Positions 24,696 to 34,273 of a DNA stretch of 64,000 nt are shown piece after piece. The stretch comes from Paenibacillaceae bacterium (GTDB lineage: Bacteria > Bacillota > Clostridia > Lachnospirales > Lachnospiraceae): contig SVDU01000026.1 of NCBI GenBank assembly GCA_015057705.1, positions 1-64,000 on the forward strand, in the 5' to 3' direction. Numbering within the stretch: position 1 is the first letter of the stretch; every line of letters starts with the position of its first letter. The position numbers were made by a program, and so were the translations under genes. The notes under the pieces were generated by a model. That model had not been told where the DNA came from. It made no database searches and was given only the letters and a program-made list of their open reading frames with translations.

Positions 24696-26495
24696 CTATT
24701 TTAATACCAGCTGCAGATATTCCAGCAGACTTTCAGTAGCAGCTTCCCGGTAGATGATCTCCCTGGCAAGAATAGGATAATCTGTAATAATGTTATCCAC
24801 TCCCAGCATCTTCATGCGTTCCATCTCGCTCTTCCCGTTTACAGTCCATGCGTGAACTGCTTTACCTTTTTCATGGGCGGCCTCCACCAGCCGTTCATTG
24901 ATGAAGCTGGAGCGAAGACTGATAAAATCGATGGAATCACTGGAATAAAAATCCCCATACGCCGCAGAAATAATATATCCGGTCCGGATCTGGGGATCCG
25001 CCTTTTTGATTCTGATCAGATAAGAGAAACGGGTGGATGTGACCACGCACTGTTCTTCCATCTGGTATTCTTCAATCAGCTGCATCACCTTATCGGGAAG
25101 GTTACTGTCCTCACCCATGTTTTTAATCTCAATATTTAAATTGATCTTCCCTTTGCAGTATTCCATGACCTCCTTTAAAGTTGGGATACGTTCCTCTTTA
25201 TATTCATCGGAAAACCAGGAACCCACATCCAGTTTCATCAGATCGTCATAATCATAAGAGCCTATGGTGCGGTTCACGCCCGCTACCCGGTTTAGCGTAT
25301 AATCATGCCCCAGCACCACGATCCCATCCCGTGTCTCTTGTACATCAATCTCTGCGTAATCGGCCAGATCATTCACTGCCTTATGAAGGGCTGCCATGGT
25401 GTTCTCAGGCGCTTCGTTGGAACTGCCTCGGTGAGCCGTAATCTGTATCTCACTAAGCATATCTCCGGTAATAACCGAACCGTTTCTCAATACATAAAAG
25501 AGGGACATCAGGCAAAGCGCCGATGCTGCTGCCATGATAATGCCTGCAGTCTTCCGGTTTCCAAAGGGCTTACCCTCATAACCAATGGCTGCCGCCTTTC
25601 TCGTAATTCTGCTGTTAAAACGGAAATACTGAACACTGACAGCTCCGTATTTGCCCACAGCCAGAAGCATGCTGGAAAAGAATATAAGAACCAGCTCGAT
25701 CCAGTCACAGGCTGCCGGAAGCACAGCAAGTGCCAGACGGTTATCTGTGAATAAGGTGACTGCAACAGCAGTAAGCACAACACAGAATCCGTAAAGCATC
25801 CAGAGTGCAAGAATGGCAAGCCCGTAGTAGCAGAACATCAGAGGAAGAACCTCAAATATTCTCCGTCTCAAAAGCCACCAGCTTTTTAAATAGCCGTCAC
25901 GAAACCGCTTTTGTTCCACCATACAGGCATGAAACGTATAAAGTCCCGGAAGCACAAAAAGCAAAAGTATTAAGATCACTGCTGCCAGACCCATGCGACC
26001 CAATGGCTGTCTTAAAATTTCAGTGGTAACAAAATTAATGGGTTTTACATGAGTAAATACCCGGTAAATCAGATAAACATTGGTAATAAAGTAATCTGCC
26101 AGAACCAGAAGTCCCAGCTGCCAGTTTTTCCGGCGCAGCTCATCTAAAAGTTTTGATAAACCTCCTGCCAGAATCTGCCACAAATTCAGCTTTCTGAAAT
26201 AAAAAGCCCCCTGATACAATGTAATCAGACAGCCAGCTTCCAAAAGCAGCACTAATATTCCAAGAATTAAAAGAGCTGCAATGGTCACTGCTGTCCATGG
26301 CTTAATCAGAAACAATCCGATGTTTGACACAGTTAAATAGCTGTAATCCGCCATTTTAAGCGCAAACTTAAGACCTGCATTAAGAGCAAGCAGATACAGA
26401 GGAGTTGTGATCAGACGAAACAGCAGCGTGAAGATGAAACCATTCCTCTGATTATATTTGAGAATCTTAAATGTGTCTTTTGTTAATGTGCCCAT
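24696..26495 (-). CDS. membrane-linked glycerophosphodiester phosphodiesterase
   Basis: Hydrolyses glycerophosphodiesters to glycerol-3-phosphate and an alcohol, in lipid or teichoic-acid turnover. Seen in 599 residues: an N-terminal membrane domain with about six to eight helices (to about residue 345, GPDPase_memb type) and a C-terminal GDPD barrel (about 355-590) with [33 protein letters not shown] and INLNIEIKN carrying the catalytic His and metal Glu/Asp. The active site probably faces the outside. It may feed the glycerol-3-phosphate genes further right. Confidence 0.9.
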   Translation of the reverse strand: MGTLTKDTFKILKYNQRNGFIFTLLFRLITTPLYLLALNAGLKFALKMADYSYLTVSNIGLFLIKPWTAVTIAALLILGILVLLLEAGCLITLYQGAFYFRKLNLWQILAGGLSKLLDELRRKNWQLGLLVLADYFITNVYLIYRVFTHVKPINFVTTEILRQPLGRMGLAAVILILLLFVLPGLYTFHACMVEQKRFRDGYLKSWWLLRRRIFEVLPLMFCYYGLAILALWMLYGFCVVLTAVAVTLFTDNRLALAVLPAACDWIELVLIFFSSMLLAVGKYGAVSVQYFRFNSRITRKAAAIGYEGKPFGNRKTAGIIMAAASALCLMSLFYVLRNGSVITGDMLSEIQITAHRGSSNEAPENTMAALHKAVNDLADYAEIDVQETRDGIVVLGHDYTLNRVAGVNRTIGSYDYDDLMKLDVGSWFSDEYKEERIPTLKEVMEYCKGKINLNIEIKNMGEDSNLPDKVMQLIEEYQMEEQCVVTSTRFSYLIRIKKADPQIRTGYIISAAYGDFYSSDSIDFISLRSSFINERLVEAAHEKGKAVHAWTVNGKSEMERMKMLGVDNIITDYPILAREIIYREAATESLLEYLQLVLK

Positions 26496-26520
26496 AGAAC
26501 AACCTTCTTTTTATGAAGTT

Positions 26521-26558
26521 AAAAAACAGCCTTAAGCGAGTGGAATCGTCAAGGCTGT
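26521..26558 (-). terminator. terminator of the alarmone synthetase gene
   Basis: ACAGCCTT (26526-26533) pairs with AAGGCTGT (26551-26558). On the minus strand a T6 run follows. It lies 13 bases past the alarmone synthetase stop. Confidence 0.75.
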
Positions 26559-26570
26559 ACCCTTTTTTCA

Positions 26571-27248
26571 TCATTCGTCCTCTGCTTTGCTGTCCCCGCC
26601 GTCCGGTATGGGCTTTTGTGCTTCACTCAATTCCAGAATGGCCTGATTCAAAGAAAACATCTTCTTATCAAGCATATTCACCACATCTGCACATGCTTTT
26701 AACTCCTGCTGCAGATATGCCGGCGCATTGCCTTCAAACTTGTAGTAAATTTTATGCTCCAGACTTGCCCAGAAATCCATGGCAACTGTTCTGATCTGAA
26801 CCTCCACCTTGGTGTCAACCGGCCCGTCCGTGAGATATATGGGGATGGTCACTACCATGTGGTAGCTCTTATATCCATTGGGTTTTGGATTCTCAATATA
26901 ATCCTTTACATAAAGGACTGTTACATCACTTTGCTTTGTTATCATCTCCGCAATCTGATAAATATCTGAAGTAAACGAGCAGATAATCCGTATTCCTGCA
27001 ATATCGTTTAACTTTTCCACCATATTATCGATGGTCACATCGTATCCGTACCGTTTTAATTTTTTAACAATACTGTCCGGTGTCTTAAGCCTTGACTTGA
27101 TGTGCTCAATGGGGTTGTAATTATAGATATGCACAAACTCATTATTGAGTATCTCTATTTTTGTATTAATTTCCCTTAATGCTGAGTCATACAAAAATAT
27201 GACGGATTTCCACTGGTCAACCTGATCAAATGATTTGGGAATATTCAT
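26571..27248 (-). CDS. small alarmone synthetase (RelQ-like)
   Basis: Single-domain (p)ppGpp synthetase that transfers pyrophosphate from ATP to GTP or GDP. Seen in 225 residues: a RelA/SpoT synthetase core with HIKSRLKTPDSIVKKLKRYG, IAGIRIICSF (substrate-binding region), NGYKSYHMVVTIP, and the end VEVQIRTVAMDFWASLEHK, all canonical. It lacks the HD hydrolase, TGS and ACT domains, so it is of the RelQ/YjbM class. Monocistronic with its own terminator. In Firmicutes such enzymes respond to cell-wall or alkaline stress and affect GTP pools. Confidence 0.92.
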   Translation of the reverse strand: MNIPKSFDQVDQWKSVIFLYDSALREINTKIEILNNEFVHIYNYNPIEHIKSRLKTPDSIVKKLKRYGYDVTIDNMVEKLNDIAGIRIICSFTSDIYQIAEMITKQSDVTVLYVKDYIENPKPNGYKSYHMVVTIPIYLTDGPVDTKVEVQIRTVAMDFWASLEHKIYYKFEGNAPAYLQQELKACADVVNMLDKKMFSLNQAILELSEAQKPIPDGGDSKAEDE

Positions 27249-27266
27249 TCCACATTCCCCCTCTCC

Positions 27267-27319
27267 CTGGTAACCTGTCTGGGTCAGTGAGACAGGGGCA
27301 GCCCAATAGACAGCCCCTG
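27267..27319. other. overlapping hairpins downstream of the S1-domain gene
   Basis: CCTGTCT with AGACAGG, and CAGGGGC (27293-27299) with GCCCCTG (27313-27319), share bases and cannot both form. No T run follows on either strand. They lie between the alarmone synthetase and S1-domain genes. Confidence 0.4.
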
Positions 27320-27378
27320 CTACTTCTATTACAGTATACCATAGAAACCCGATATTTTATATTATTTTTCCCCAGTTT

Positions 27379-28311
27379 CTAAAATTTTAATCCTTTTAAA
27401 AGACCGGAGAGTCCGGTAAAGGCACTTCCTTCTTCTTTGTAGTCAAAGATCTCTTCTGCCTCCTGCTCATCATCCTCCACTGCCTTCATGCTTAAACTGA
27501 TTTTATTATCTGCAGTTGAGATAATTTTAACCTTCACAGTCTGTCCTTCTTTTAAAACTGCTCCCGGATGTTTGATTCTCTGATTGCTGATCTGGGAAAT
27601 ATGAAGCAGACCGGACAGACCGTTTTCCAGATTGATAAATGCCCCGTAATCCTTTATGGTATCAACCGTTCCTTCCATCACCACTCCGGCCTGGCATTTG
27701 GCAATTTTTTTGCTGGTTTCTTCTTTTTGTTTTAACAATGCTGGTTCTTTTCCAGACAGAACCAGCTTGCGGTTTTCCTCATCAGCAGTAATAACGGTAA
27801 CATCAATGGTCTTTCCGCTGAATTCTTCCAGATTTTCCACATATTCAGCAGCCAGCTTGGACGCCGGGATAAATCCGCGGATTCCTTCCAGGTGAACCAC
27901 AACACCGCCTTTTACAACCTCTGCGACCTTCACCTTTATGATGGTGCGTTCTTCCATCATGGTCTTTAACTTCTCCCATGCTGCCTGATCGTTTTGAAGC
28001 TTTCTGGAAAGGAGAATATTTCCTTCCCCATCATCGGTCTTAATCACAGTTGCGGTGATTTCATCTCCCATATGAATTTCCAGAAGTGGGTTGAATTCAG
28101 GATCACTGCTTAAATCTTCTTTGTTTATAATTCCTTCTGCATAATATTTTAAATCCAGAAAGACCTGGTCTTCGGTGACACGGATTACTGTTCCTGTAAT
28201 TGTATCGCCTTCTCTGACGCGTTTAAAGGAAGCTTCCAGCTCTGCAGCATAATCATCCATGGTCTCTACATGCTCCTCTAAAACGGCATCTGTCTTCATC
28301 TCTTCTTCCAT
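27379..28311 (-). CDS. S1 RNA-binding domain protein (short RpsA-like)
   Basis: Translation-associated RNA-binding protein with several S1 domains. Seen in 310 residues from the ATG at 28311 (GGAGGAA upstream): S1 repeats at about residues 35-105, 120-190 and 205-280, the last with VDTIKDYGAFINLENGLSGLLHISQIS, then an acidic tail and GLSGLLKGLKF. Short RpsA-like proteins of this type are common in Clostridia. They need not be true ribosomal S1, which in Gram-negatives has six repeats. Monocistronic. Confidence 0.85.
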   Translation of the reverse strand: MEEEMKTDAVLEEHVETMDDYAAELEASFKRVREGDTITGTVIRVTEDQVFLDLKYYAEGIINKEDLSSDPEFNPLLEIHMGDEITATVIKTDDGEGNILLSRKLQNDQAAWEKLKTMMEERTIIKVKVAEVVKGGVVVHLEGIRGFIPASKLAAEYVENLEEFSGKTIDVTVITADEENRKLVLSGKEPALLKQKEETSKKIAKCQAGVVMEGTVDTIKDYGAFINLENGLSGLLHISQISNQRIKHPGAVLKEGQTVKVKIISTADNKISLSMKAVEDDEQEAEEIFDYKEEGSAFTGLSGLLKGLKF

Positions 28312-28481
28312 AACAATTCCTCCATTCATAAAATACCTTATTTCAGGCATAATCTAAGTATATATTTAACACATCCCGCCCGATATTTCTATAGTTTTAT
28401 CAGGAAAAATATGTTATATTTTAAGAAATATACATACCTGCCGGAATCAGATGATCCGGCTTTGTAATAGAAAGGACAAAC

Positions 28482-29210
28482 ATGATGAAAGACATAATGG
28501 ACCTGCATACACATACCGTGGCCAGCGGACACGCATACAGCACCTTGTATGAAATGGTAAGATCGGCCTCTGAAAAAGGGCTGGCTCTCATGGGTTCCAC
28601 CGACCACGCACCAAAAATGCCAGGAACATGCAACGAATTTTATTTTATTAATTTTAAAGTGATCCCGCGAACGCTCTTTGGAATTCATATTCTTATGGGA
28701 GCAGAGCTAAATATACTGGATTATACCGGCCGGATCGACTTAAGAGAAGGCATACTTCAAAATCTTGATTACACCATAGCCAGCATACACGAACCGTGCT
28801 ACAAAAACGGAACAATGGCTCAGAACACCAGTGCCTGTGTAGGTGCCATGGAAAACCCATATGTGAAAATTATCGGCCACCCGGATGACAGCCGCTTTCC
28901 TATTGATTATGATACCCTGGTCGCCGCTGCGGTAAAAAACCATACCCTTTTGGAGGTCAACTCCAGTTCTCTCCACCCATTAAGTCCACGAAAGAATGCC
29001 AGAGAAAACTACAAGGTGATGCTGGATTTATGCCGCCGCTACGGAGCATCCGTTATTATAAACAGTGATGCCCACATTGAGGCTGACGTAGGAAACCACG
29101 CCCGCGCGCTGGAACTTCTTGAGGAGCTTTCATTTCCGGAGGAACTGGTTGTAAACAGTTCCATTGACCGGCTGCTCCCTTATATTCCCAAGCTGGAGGC
29201 TTATTTATGA
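28482..29210 (+). CDS. PHP-domain phosphatase (YcdX-like)
   Basis: Metal-dependent phosphoesterase of the PHP superfamily. Seen in 242 residues: MDLHTHTVASGHAYST with the HxH metal motif, STDHAP, GAELNI, IASIHE, IIGHPDD and INSDAHIEADVG, which supply the trinuclear metal ligands as in E. coli YcdX. Ribosome site AAAGGA. Its stop overlaps the start of the LysR gene by 4 bases, so they form one unit. The natural substrate is unknown; histidinol phosphatase is less likely because no his genes are near. Confidence 0.88.
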   Translation: MMKDIMDLHTHTVASGHAYSTLYEMVRSASEKGLALMGSTDHAPKMPGTCNEFYFINFKVIPRTLFGIHILMGAELNILDYTGRIDLREGILQNLDYTIASIHEPCYKNGTMAQNTSACVGAMENPYVKIIGHPDDSRFPIDYDTLVAAAVKNHTLLEVNSSSLHPLSPRKNARENYKVMLDLCRRYGASVIINSDAHIEADVGNHARALELLEELSFPEELVVNSSIDRLLPYIPKLEAYL

Positions 29211-30145
29211 TTAACTTCCTGAACCTGGAATATTTTCTGGCTGTTGCGGAAGAATTAAATATTACAAGGGCCGCCAAGCGGCTTTATATCTCCCAGCAGT
29301 CTTTAAGCAACCATATTTCCAATATGGAGAAAGAATTTGATGTTCAGCTCTTTAACCGCACCATGCCCCTGACACTGACCTATGCAGGCCGCGCCTTAAA
29401 GATCCGTGCCAAAGAGCTCCTGGATTTAAAAGATGAAACATATCGTCAGTTGGCAGACATTAAGGATTTCACCATTGGTCAGCTCTCCATTGGTGTATCT
29501 CATACCAGAGGACGCTTTCTTCTCCCCGTTATTCTTCCGGCTTTTCAGGAGAAGTTTCCCAATATCGAACTTCATCTGGTAGAGGGAAATTCTTTTGAAT
29601 TAAGCAATGCTCTGATCCATGGAGAAATCGATCTTATGATTGACCTTCTTCCATTTAAAGCAGAAAATGTAGAAACAGTTCCTATCTGCGAGGAGGAAAT
29701 TCTTCTTGTTGTTCCTGATCAGATTTTAGACCGCTATTTTCCTGGCAGACAGGAAGCCGTCAAAAAGGAACTGGAATCCAATGCAGATGTTAATCTGTTA
29801 AAGGATTGTCCTTATCTGCTCATTAATAAGGGAAACCGGGTACGCACCATAGCTGATGAAATATTTGAGGAAGCACAGCTTACTCCCAACATTCTTTTGG
29901 AGACAGAAAATATTGAAACAGTTCTTGCTCTTGCATCCAAAGGAATGGGAATCACCTTTTATCCTAAGATGTTTATGTCCGGAAACCAGGATGGCTCCGG
30001 TTCCGTTATGAAAAAAAATGGATTAAATTACTTTTCATTAAATTACATGCGAAGCCATGGCATTCTCGCCTTTGGATGTCACAAGGGCAGATACTTATCC
30101 CAGGCTACCGAAGAATTTATCCGCATTGCAAGGGAAAATATATAG
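29207..30145 (+). CDS. LysR family transcriptional regulator
   Basis: LysR-type regulator of 312 residues. Seen: an N-terminal winged helix-turn-helix (INFLNLEYFLAVAEELNITRAAKRLYISQQSLSNHI) and a C-terminal periplasmic-binding-protein-like sensor domain (about 90-310). It overlaps the PHP phosphatase gene by 4 bases in the same direction. LysR genes usually act on a divergent neighbour; here the arrangement suggests it controls its own operon or distant genes. The ligand is not predictable. Confidence 0.88.
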   Translation: MINFLNLEYFLAVAEELNITRAAKRLYISQQSLSNHISNMEKEFDVQLFNRTMPLTLTYAGRALKIRAKELLDLKDETYRQLADIKDFTIGQLSIGVSHTRGRFLLPVILPAFQEKFPNIELHLVEGNSFELSNALIHGEIDLMIDLLPFKAENVETVPICEEEILLVVPDQILDRYFPGRQEAVKKELESNADVNLLKDCPYLLINKGNRVRTIADEIFEEAQLTPNILLETENIETVLALASKGMGITFYPKMFMSGNQDGSGSVMKKNGLNYFSLNYMRSHGILAFGCHKGRYLSQATEEFIRIARENI

Positions 30146-30159
30146 ATTTTAACTGCAGA

Positions 30160-30221
30160 TTGACAAACGGAGCATAATCTTATATTATTAAATAGTAACA
30201 ATTATCACTATAATTATTGTT
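30160..30221 (+). promoter_or_regulatory. perR promoter with downstream inverted repeat
   Basis: TTGACA (30160-30165), 17 bases, TATTAT (30183-30188) is a near-consensus promoter. Just after it AACAAT (30197-30202) and ATTGTT (30216-30221) form an inverted repeat in AT-rich sequence, a plausible autoregulatory PerR/Fur-type site, although it is not a close match to the Bacillus PerR box. Confidence 0.6.
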
Positions 30222-30239
30222 TGCGGAAAAGGAGCGGCC

Positions 30240-30629
30240 ATGAAAACATTAAAGTACAGCCGTCAACGGGAATCTATTAAGACCTGCTTAATGGCGAGAC
30301 ACGATCACCCCACTGCCGACGCCTTATACACATCGATTCGTGAAGAATTCCCCAATATCAGCCTTGGTACGGTTTATCGGAATTTAAACCTTCTGGTAGA
30401 ACTGGGAGAAATTCAGAAGCTGACCTGTGGAGACGGTGCCGACCACTTTGATGCGGATACATCACCGCATTATCATTTTGTATGCAGGAACTGCGGGCAG
30501 GTGTATGATCTGCCTATGGAACCAATGGACAGTATTAATCAACTGGCTCAAAAACATGCGGGGGGCCAGGTAGACAGTCACAAGATTTATTTTTATGGTA
30601 CTTGTAATGATTGTTTGGAAAATAATTGA
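30240..30629 (+). CDS. perR: Fur-family peroxide regulator (PerR-like)
   Basis: Metal-dependent repressor of oxidative stress genes. Seen in 129 residues: a winged helix (TVYRNLNLLVELGEI), then DHFDADTSPHYHFVCRNCG with the regulatory-metal Asp and His pair, and two CxxC structural-zinc motifs (CRNC, CNDC). The residues around HYHF fit PerR better than Fur, but metal choice cannot be proved from sequence. The two rubrerythrin genes downstream, typical PerR targets in Clostridia, support the call. Confidence 0.85.
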   Translation: MKTLKYSRQRESIKTCLMARHDHPTADALYTSIREEFPNISLGTVYRNLNLLVELGEIQKLTCGDGADHFDADTSPHYHFVCRNCGQVYDLPMEPMDSINQLAQKHAGGQVDSHKIYFYGTCNDCLENN

Positions 30630-30638
30630 GAAATTCTC

Positions 30639-30697
30639 TTGACATAAGATGAAACTTGTGATAACTTAATATCAGTAATCATTATTGTTATTGATTA
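30639..30697 (+). promoter_or_regulatory. rubrerythrin promoter and PerR-like site
   Basis: TTGACA (30639-30644), 17 bases, TAACTT (30662-30667). Downstream TAATCA (30676-30681) and TGATTA (30692-30697) are inverted repeats in AT-rich sequence with ATTGTT in between, recalling the repeat in front of perR. A shared operator is likely but unproved. Confidence 0.55.
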
Positions 30698-30745
30698 TCA
30701 ATATTAAACAAAATATAAAATTAAAATAAAAGGAGACTTGAGATC

Positions 30746-31288
30746 ATGAAAAAATGGGTTTGTACAGTATGCGGTTATGTTCACGAAGGAGACACAGCTC
30801 CAGAATTCTGTCCAGTATGTAAAGTTGGTTCTGAGAAATTTAAATTACAGGACGAAGATATGTCCTGGGCCTGCGAGCATGAGATTGGTGTAGCTCAGGG
30901 TTCTCCGGAAGATATCATGAAGGATTTAAGAGCAAACTTTGAAGGGGAATGTTCTGAAGTTGGTATGTACCTTGCTATGTCCAGAGCTGCTCACAGAGAA
31001 GGATATCCTGAAATCGGCTTATATTATGAAAAAGCTGCTTTCGAAGAGGCTGAGCATGCTTCCAAATTTGCTGAATTATTAGGCGAATGTGTAACCGCCA
31101 GCACAAAGAAAAACCTGGAATTAAGAGTAGCAGCTGAAAATGGTGCAACAGCAGGCAAATTTGATCTTGCAAAGCGTGCAAAAGCATTAAACTTAGATGC
31201 AATCCATGATACCGTACATGAGATGGCAAAAGATGAAGCACGTCACGGAAAAGCATTCAAGGGCTTGCTGGAAAGATACTTCGGCTAA
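30746..31288 (+). CDS. reverse rubrerythrin
   Basis: Non-haem diiron NADH peroxidase of the reverse type, important for peroxide and oxygen tolerance in Clostridia. Seen in 180 residues: an N-terminal rubredoxin domain (Cys 6, 9, 22, 25) followed by a four-helix ferritin-like domain with EGECSE, EAEHA and DEARHGKAF carrying the iron ligands. The order of domains is the reverse of classical rubrerythrin, as in C. acetobutylicum. Strong ribosome site AAAGGAG. Followed 27 bases later by a classical rubrerythrin; both probably share a promoter under PerR. Confidence 0.93.
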   Translation: MKKWVCTVCGYVHEGDTAPEFCPVCKVGSEKFKLQDEDMSWACEHEIGVAQGSPEDIMKDLRANFEGECSEVGMYLAMSRAAHREGYPEIGLYYEKAAFEEAEHASKFAELLGECVTASTKKNLELRVAAENGATAGKFDLAKRAKALNLDAIHDTVHEMAKDEARHGKAFKGLLERYFG

Positions 31289-31315
31289 ATCCATTTTCAA
31301 AAGGAGGGTTTTAAG

Positions 31316-31852
31316 ATGTCTAAATATGCGGGTACAAAAACAGAACAGAACTTAAAAGATGCATTTGCAGGCGAGTCCATGGCAAGAAACAAGTATACAT
31401 TCTATGCGTCTGCTGCTAAAAAGGCCGGCTATGAGCAGATGGCTGCTTTATATCTGGAAACTGCTGACCAGGAGAAAGAACATGCCAAGATGTGGTTTAA
31501 AGAACTGCACGGCATCAACTCTCCGGCAGAAAACCTTGCAGACGCTGCAGAGGGTGAAAACTATGAGTGGACCGATATGTATAAAAGAATGGCGGAAGAA
31601 GCCAGAGCAGAGGGTTTCACTGAACTTGCACTGAAGTTTGAATTTGTGGGTAAGGTAGAGGCAGCTCACGAAAAGAGATATTTAAAACTGTTGGACAGCT
31701 TAGAGAATGATAAAACCTTTAAGGGAGATGCTCCCCTTGGCTGGAAGTGCCGCAACTGCGGTTATATCCATGAAGGTGTGGATGCTCCTGAGATTTGTCC
31801 GGTATGTGCTCATCCAAAAGCCTATTTTGAAAGAAAATCTGAAAATTACTAA
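31316..31852 (+). CDS. rbr: rubrerythrin
   Basis: Classical rubrerythrin, reducing hydrogen peroxide with electrons passed through its rubredoxin domain. Seen in 178 residues: an N-terminal ferritin-like four-helix domain (about 1-135; [28 protein letters not shown]) and a C-terminal rubredoxin domain (CRNCG and CPVC). It complements the reverse rubrerythrin gene just upstream; having both types side by side allows electron input by two paths. Terminator follows. Confidence 0.95.
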   Translation: MSKYAGTKTEQNLKDAFAGESMARNKYTFYASAAKKAGYEQMAALYLETADQEKEHAKMWFKELHGINSPAENLADAAEGENYEWTDMYKRMAEEARAEGFTELALKFEFVGKVEAAHEKRYLKLLDSLENDKTFKGDAPLGWKCRNCGYIHEGVDAPEICPVCAHPKAYFERKSENY

Positions 31853-31884
31853 AGCACTGTCATAAACTCTCCGTTATGGCAGGA

Positions 31885-31936
31885 ACGGGGCAGAAGCCAG
31901 CCGAATTTAATTCGTTTGACTTCTGCCCCGTTTTTT
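31885..31936. terminator. bidirectional terminator
   Basis: ACGGGGCAGAAG (31885-31896) pairs with CTTCTGCCCCGT (31920-31931), 12 perfect bp, followed by a T6 run. It ends the rubrerythrin unit and faces the stop of the convergent glycosyltransferase gene. Confidence 0.88.
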
Positions 31937-31940
31937 ATTT

Positions 31941-32972
31941 CTAATCTTCTAAAGCTTTCTCGTCCACTGCCTTGCTGGCAAGCTCCTCATAAACCTTTGC
32001 CTGAGTCAAATCTCCTGCTTGTTCATAACATCTGGCAAGTTTAAGAAGAGGGAGTTCTCTGGAATACCGGATATTCAGTTCGCATTCTGTTTCATAAGCG
32101 GCATTATAAAACCAGATCACAGCTTCATTAATATCTCCTGCCTCCATAAAATACTCCCCGACGTCATAGCAGACCTCTGAGCTTGCCTTCCCACAGGCAA
32201 CATTTTTTAAAGCATTTTTTAAGATCTGGGTTCCATCTTTTTTAATCCGACCGCATCTGGTCAGAACACACTGAATGATTTTTAACTCTTCTTCAGTCCT
32301 GTCCTCAGAAAGCAAACCGTTAAAGTAATCTTCCGCTTCCAGAAAATCCTGATCTTCTCCGGAAATAAACAGTTCTCTGGCATACATGGAACGAAGCTTT
32401 TTCGAAAGAGGTAGACCTTTTCTGATCAGTTTATTAAAAATATCAAAATCCCGCTTGGAATGATTTCCCTCGGGCATATGTATGATTTCAATTTCACTGT
32501 CAAATATAACCGGCTCTAAGCGTATGGTTTCATGAACGGGATCCAGCCATTCAAACCTGCGGTTTCTTTTAAATAATTTGGGCCGATACTCGCAGTCAAA
32601 GTTATAGGTTGTATTAAACTGAAGCTGATTAGTGTATTTCATCTGTACAATTTCTATTTCTGGCAGGATACACTTTTTTAAATCCATGAACCGTTTTCTG
32701 TTTTCTTCGTCAATGACCTCATCGGCATCTGCGGTGTAGATATAGTCCATCCCGGCTTTTTCAAAGGAAAAATTTCTTGCGGCGGCAAAATCATCCACCC
32801 ACGTAAAATCAAAGATCCTGCATCCAAACTGTGCTCCGATCTCTTTTGTTGCGTCTGTGGAACCGGTATCTACAAGAATTATCTCATCAGCCAGATCCTT
32901 CAGACTTGAAAGACAGCGGGCCAATACATTTTCTTCATTCTTTACAATCAGACATGCGCTGACAGTAATCAT
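31941..32972 (-). CDS. family 2 glycosyltransferase with TPR-like tail
   Basis: Cytoplasmic GT2-type glycosyltransferase. Seen in 343 residues: a GT-A domain (about 1-200) with SACLIVKNEENVLARCL, ILVDTGSTDAT, and TADADEV (the DxD motif), then helical TPR-like repeats (about 210-340) including EVCYDVGEYFMEAGDINEA. This build is shared with SunS-like and other peptide or protein glycosyltransferases. The acceptor is unknown and no substrate peptide gene is visible next to it. Confidence 0.82.
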   Translation of the reverse strand: MITVSACLIVKNEENVLARCLSSLKDLADEIILVDTGSTDATKEIGAQFGCRIFDFTWVDDFAAARNFSFEKAGMDYIYTADADEVIDEENRKRFMDLKKCILPEIEIVQMKYTNQLQFNTTYNFDCEYRPKLFKRNRRFEWLDPVHETIRLEPVIFDSEIEIIHMPEGNHSKRDFDIFNKLIRKGLPLSKKLRSMYARELFISGEDQDFLEAEDYFNGLLSEDRTEEELKIIQCVLTRCGRIKKDGTQILKNALKNVACGKASSEVCYDVGEYFMEAGDINEAVIWFYNAAYETECELNIRYSRELPLLKLARCYEQAGDLTQAKVYEELASKAVDEKALED

Positions 32973-33002
32973 CGCCTTTGTACCTCATCTCTTTCTTTTT
33001 TC

Positions 33003-34142
33003 TTAAAAGCAGGATAGTATCAGTTCAAATGTAACACGGTACCCTTCTTTCAGACTGTCGATATCAACCCATTCCTGCCGGGTATGGGCTCCACCTCCCC
33101 TGACTGCGCCAAAGCAGACACTGGGAATTCCCTGTGACAAAGGAATGTTGCAGTCTGTAGAGCCACATTCGTTTTTTGGCTCAGTACCTGTATGTTTTTT
33201 CAATATTTCTGTGACCTTGCTGGTGATACGATCCTGTTTTACCGGATCAACCCCACTGCTGCAGGGACGTTCCCCTACCAGAATTGTATTAACCTCCACC
33301 TGCTTTGATCGGTAACTTTCTGCCACAGCCCGAAAATGCTGATCCATAAATTCCAGATCTTCTCTGCTGTCAGATCGGAACTCATAAAGCATTTTGGCCT
33401 GCTGGGCTATGGTGTTGACTGAGGTTCCACCCTGAATGGTTCCTACATTATAGGTGGTTTTTGTCTTTGTTTGCGGTACCTTTAATGTATAAAGAGTATC
33501 AATCATGGATGCCAGATAGGCGATGGCATTGCGGTTTCCAAAGTTTGTAAAGGAATGACCACCTTCTGACAATACCTCCACCTCATACCGCTTGGATCCT
33601 ACCGCATCTGTTGTAATATGATCCATATATCCGTCTATGGAATAGAACTCTCTGATTCGCCCTTTATATTCTTTAACAATCTGCCTGGAGCCTTTTAAAT
33701 TACCCAGTCCTTCCTCTCCTGCATTGGCTACAAGAAGCAATCCGCAGTCTGCTGGAGTAATCTTTTTACCCGCAATGTATTTGGCACACATAAGAAGTGC
33801 GCATAGATTAGCCGTATCGTCTCCGATTCCGGGTGCTTTTATCCTACCAGCCTCCACTACAACCGGAAGAGGTGTCGTATCGGGGAAAACCACATCTGTA
33901 TGAGCCATAAAAACGACTACAGGGTTATCTTTCGTACATCCAACAGGATAGACCACATTCAGCGTGGAATCAATATAAACATTTTCTGCCCCCTGACTTA
34001 CCAGCCAGTCCCGGCAAAATTCTGCTCTTTTTTCTTCCTGATTGGAAGGTGCAGGTATTGTTCCAAGGTTCAGCAAAAGTTCATATGTCTCGCTGCTGTG
34101 TTCCTCAATATATTCCAGTATTTCCAATGATAAGTGATCCAT
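33003..34142 (-). CDS. M20 family metallopeptidase
   Basis: Zinc-dependent peptidase or amidohydrolase of the M20 (PepT/ArgE-like) family. Seen in 379 residues: VFMAHTDVVFPD (first metal His and Asp), APGIGDDTANLCAL (bridging Asp), ANAGEEGLGN (catalytic and metal Glu), SIDGYMD, and the end RGGGAHTRQEWV with the last metal His. A dimerisation domain is inserted at about 190-300. Monocistronic. The substrate, probably a di- or tripeptide or an N-acyl amino acid, is not determinable. Confidence 0.88.
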   Translation of the reverse strand: MDHLSLEILEYIEEHSSETYELLLNLGTIPAPSNQEEKRAEFCRDWLVSQGAENVYIDSTLNVVYPVGCTKDNPVVVFMAHTDVVFPDTTPLPVVVEAGRIKAPGIGDDTANLCALLMCAKYIAGKKITPADCGLLLVANAGEEGLGNLKGSRQIVKEYKGRIREFYSIDGYMDHITTDAVGSKRYEVEVLSEGGHSFTNFGNRNAIAYLASMIDTLYTLKVPQTKTKTTYNVGTIQGGTSVNTIAQQAKMLYEFRSDSREDLEFMDQHFRAVAESYRSKQVEVNTILVGERPCSSGVDPVKQDRITSKVTEILKKHTGTEPKNECGSTDCNIPLSQGIPSVCFGAVRGGGAHTRQEWVDIDSLKEGYRVTFELILSCF

Positions 34143-34217
34143 TGTTCATCCCTCCGTTTTTATATATTCTATCACGTTTATCCGCTTTGTACAGCATGAT
34201 TGGATTTTTAAGGACAG

Positions 34218-34256
34218 AAAAAAAGTGTACAACTGCAGAGATCAATTGTACACTTT
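34218..34256 (-). terminator. terminator of the FAH-family gene
   Basis: AAAGTGTACAA (34222-34232) pairs with TTGTACACTTT (34246-34256), 11 perfect bp. A T run follows on the minus strand. Confidence 0.82.
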
Positions 34257-34273
34257 CCCATAAAATTATTCAG

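Noticed and set aside
27267-27319. Hairpins after the S1-domain gene as an intrinsic terminator
   Set aside because: Stable stems, but no T run on either strand; listed only as a structure.
28389-28688. Minus-strand frame opposite the start of the PHP phosphatase gene
   Set aside because: Antisense to a well-supported gene and its ribosome site; no family features.
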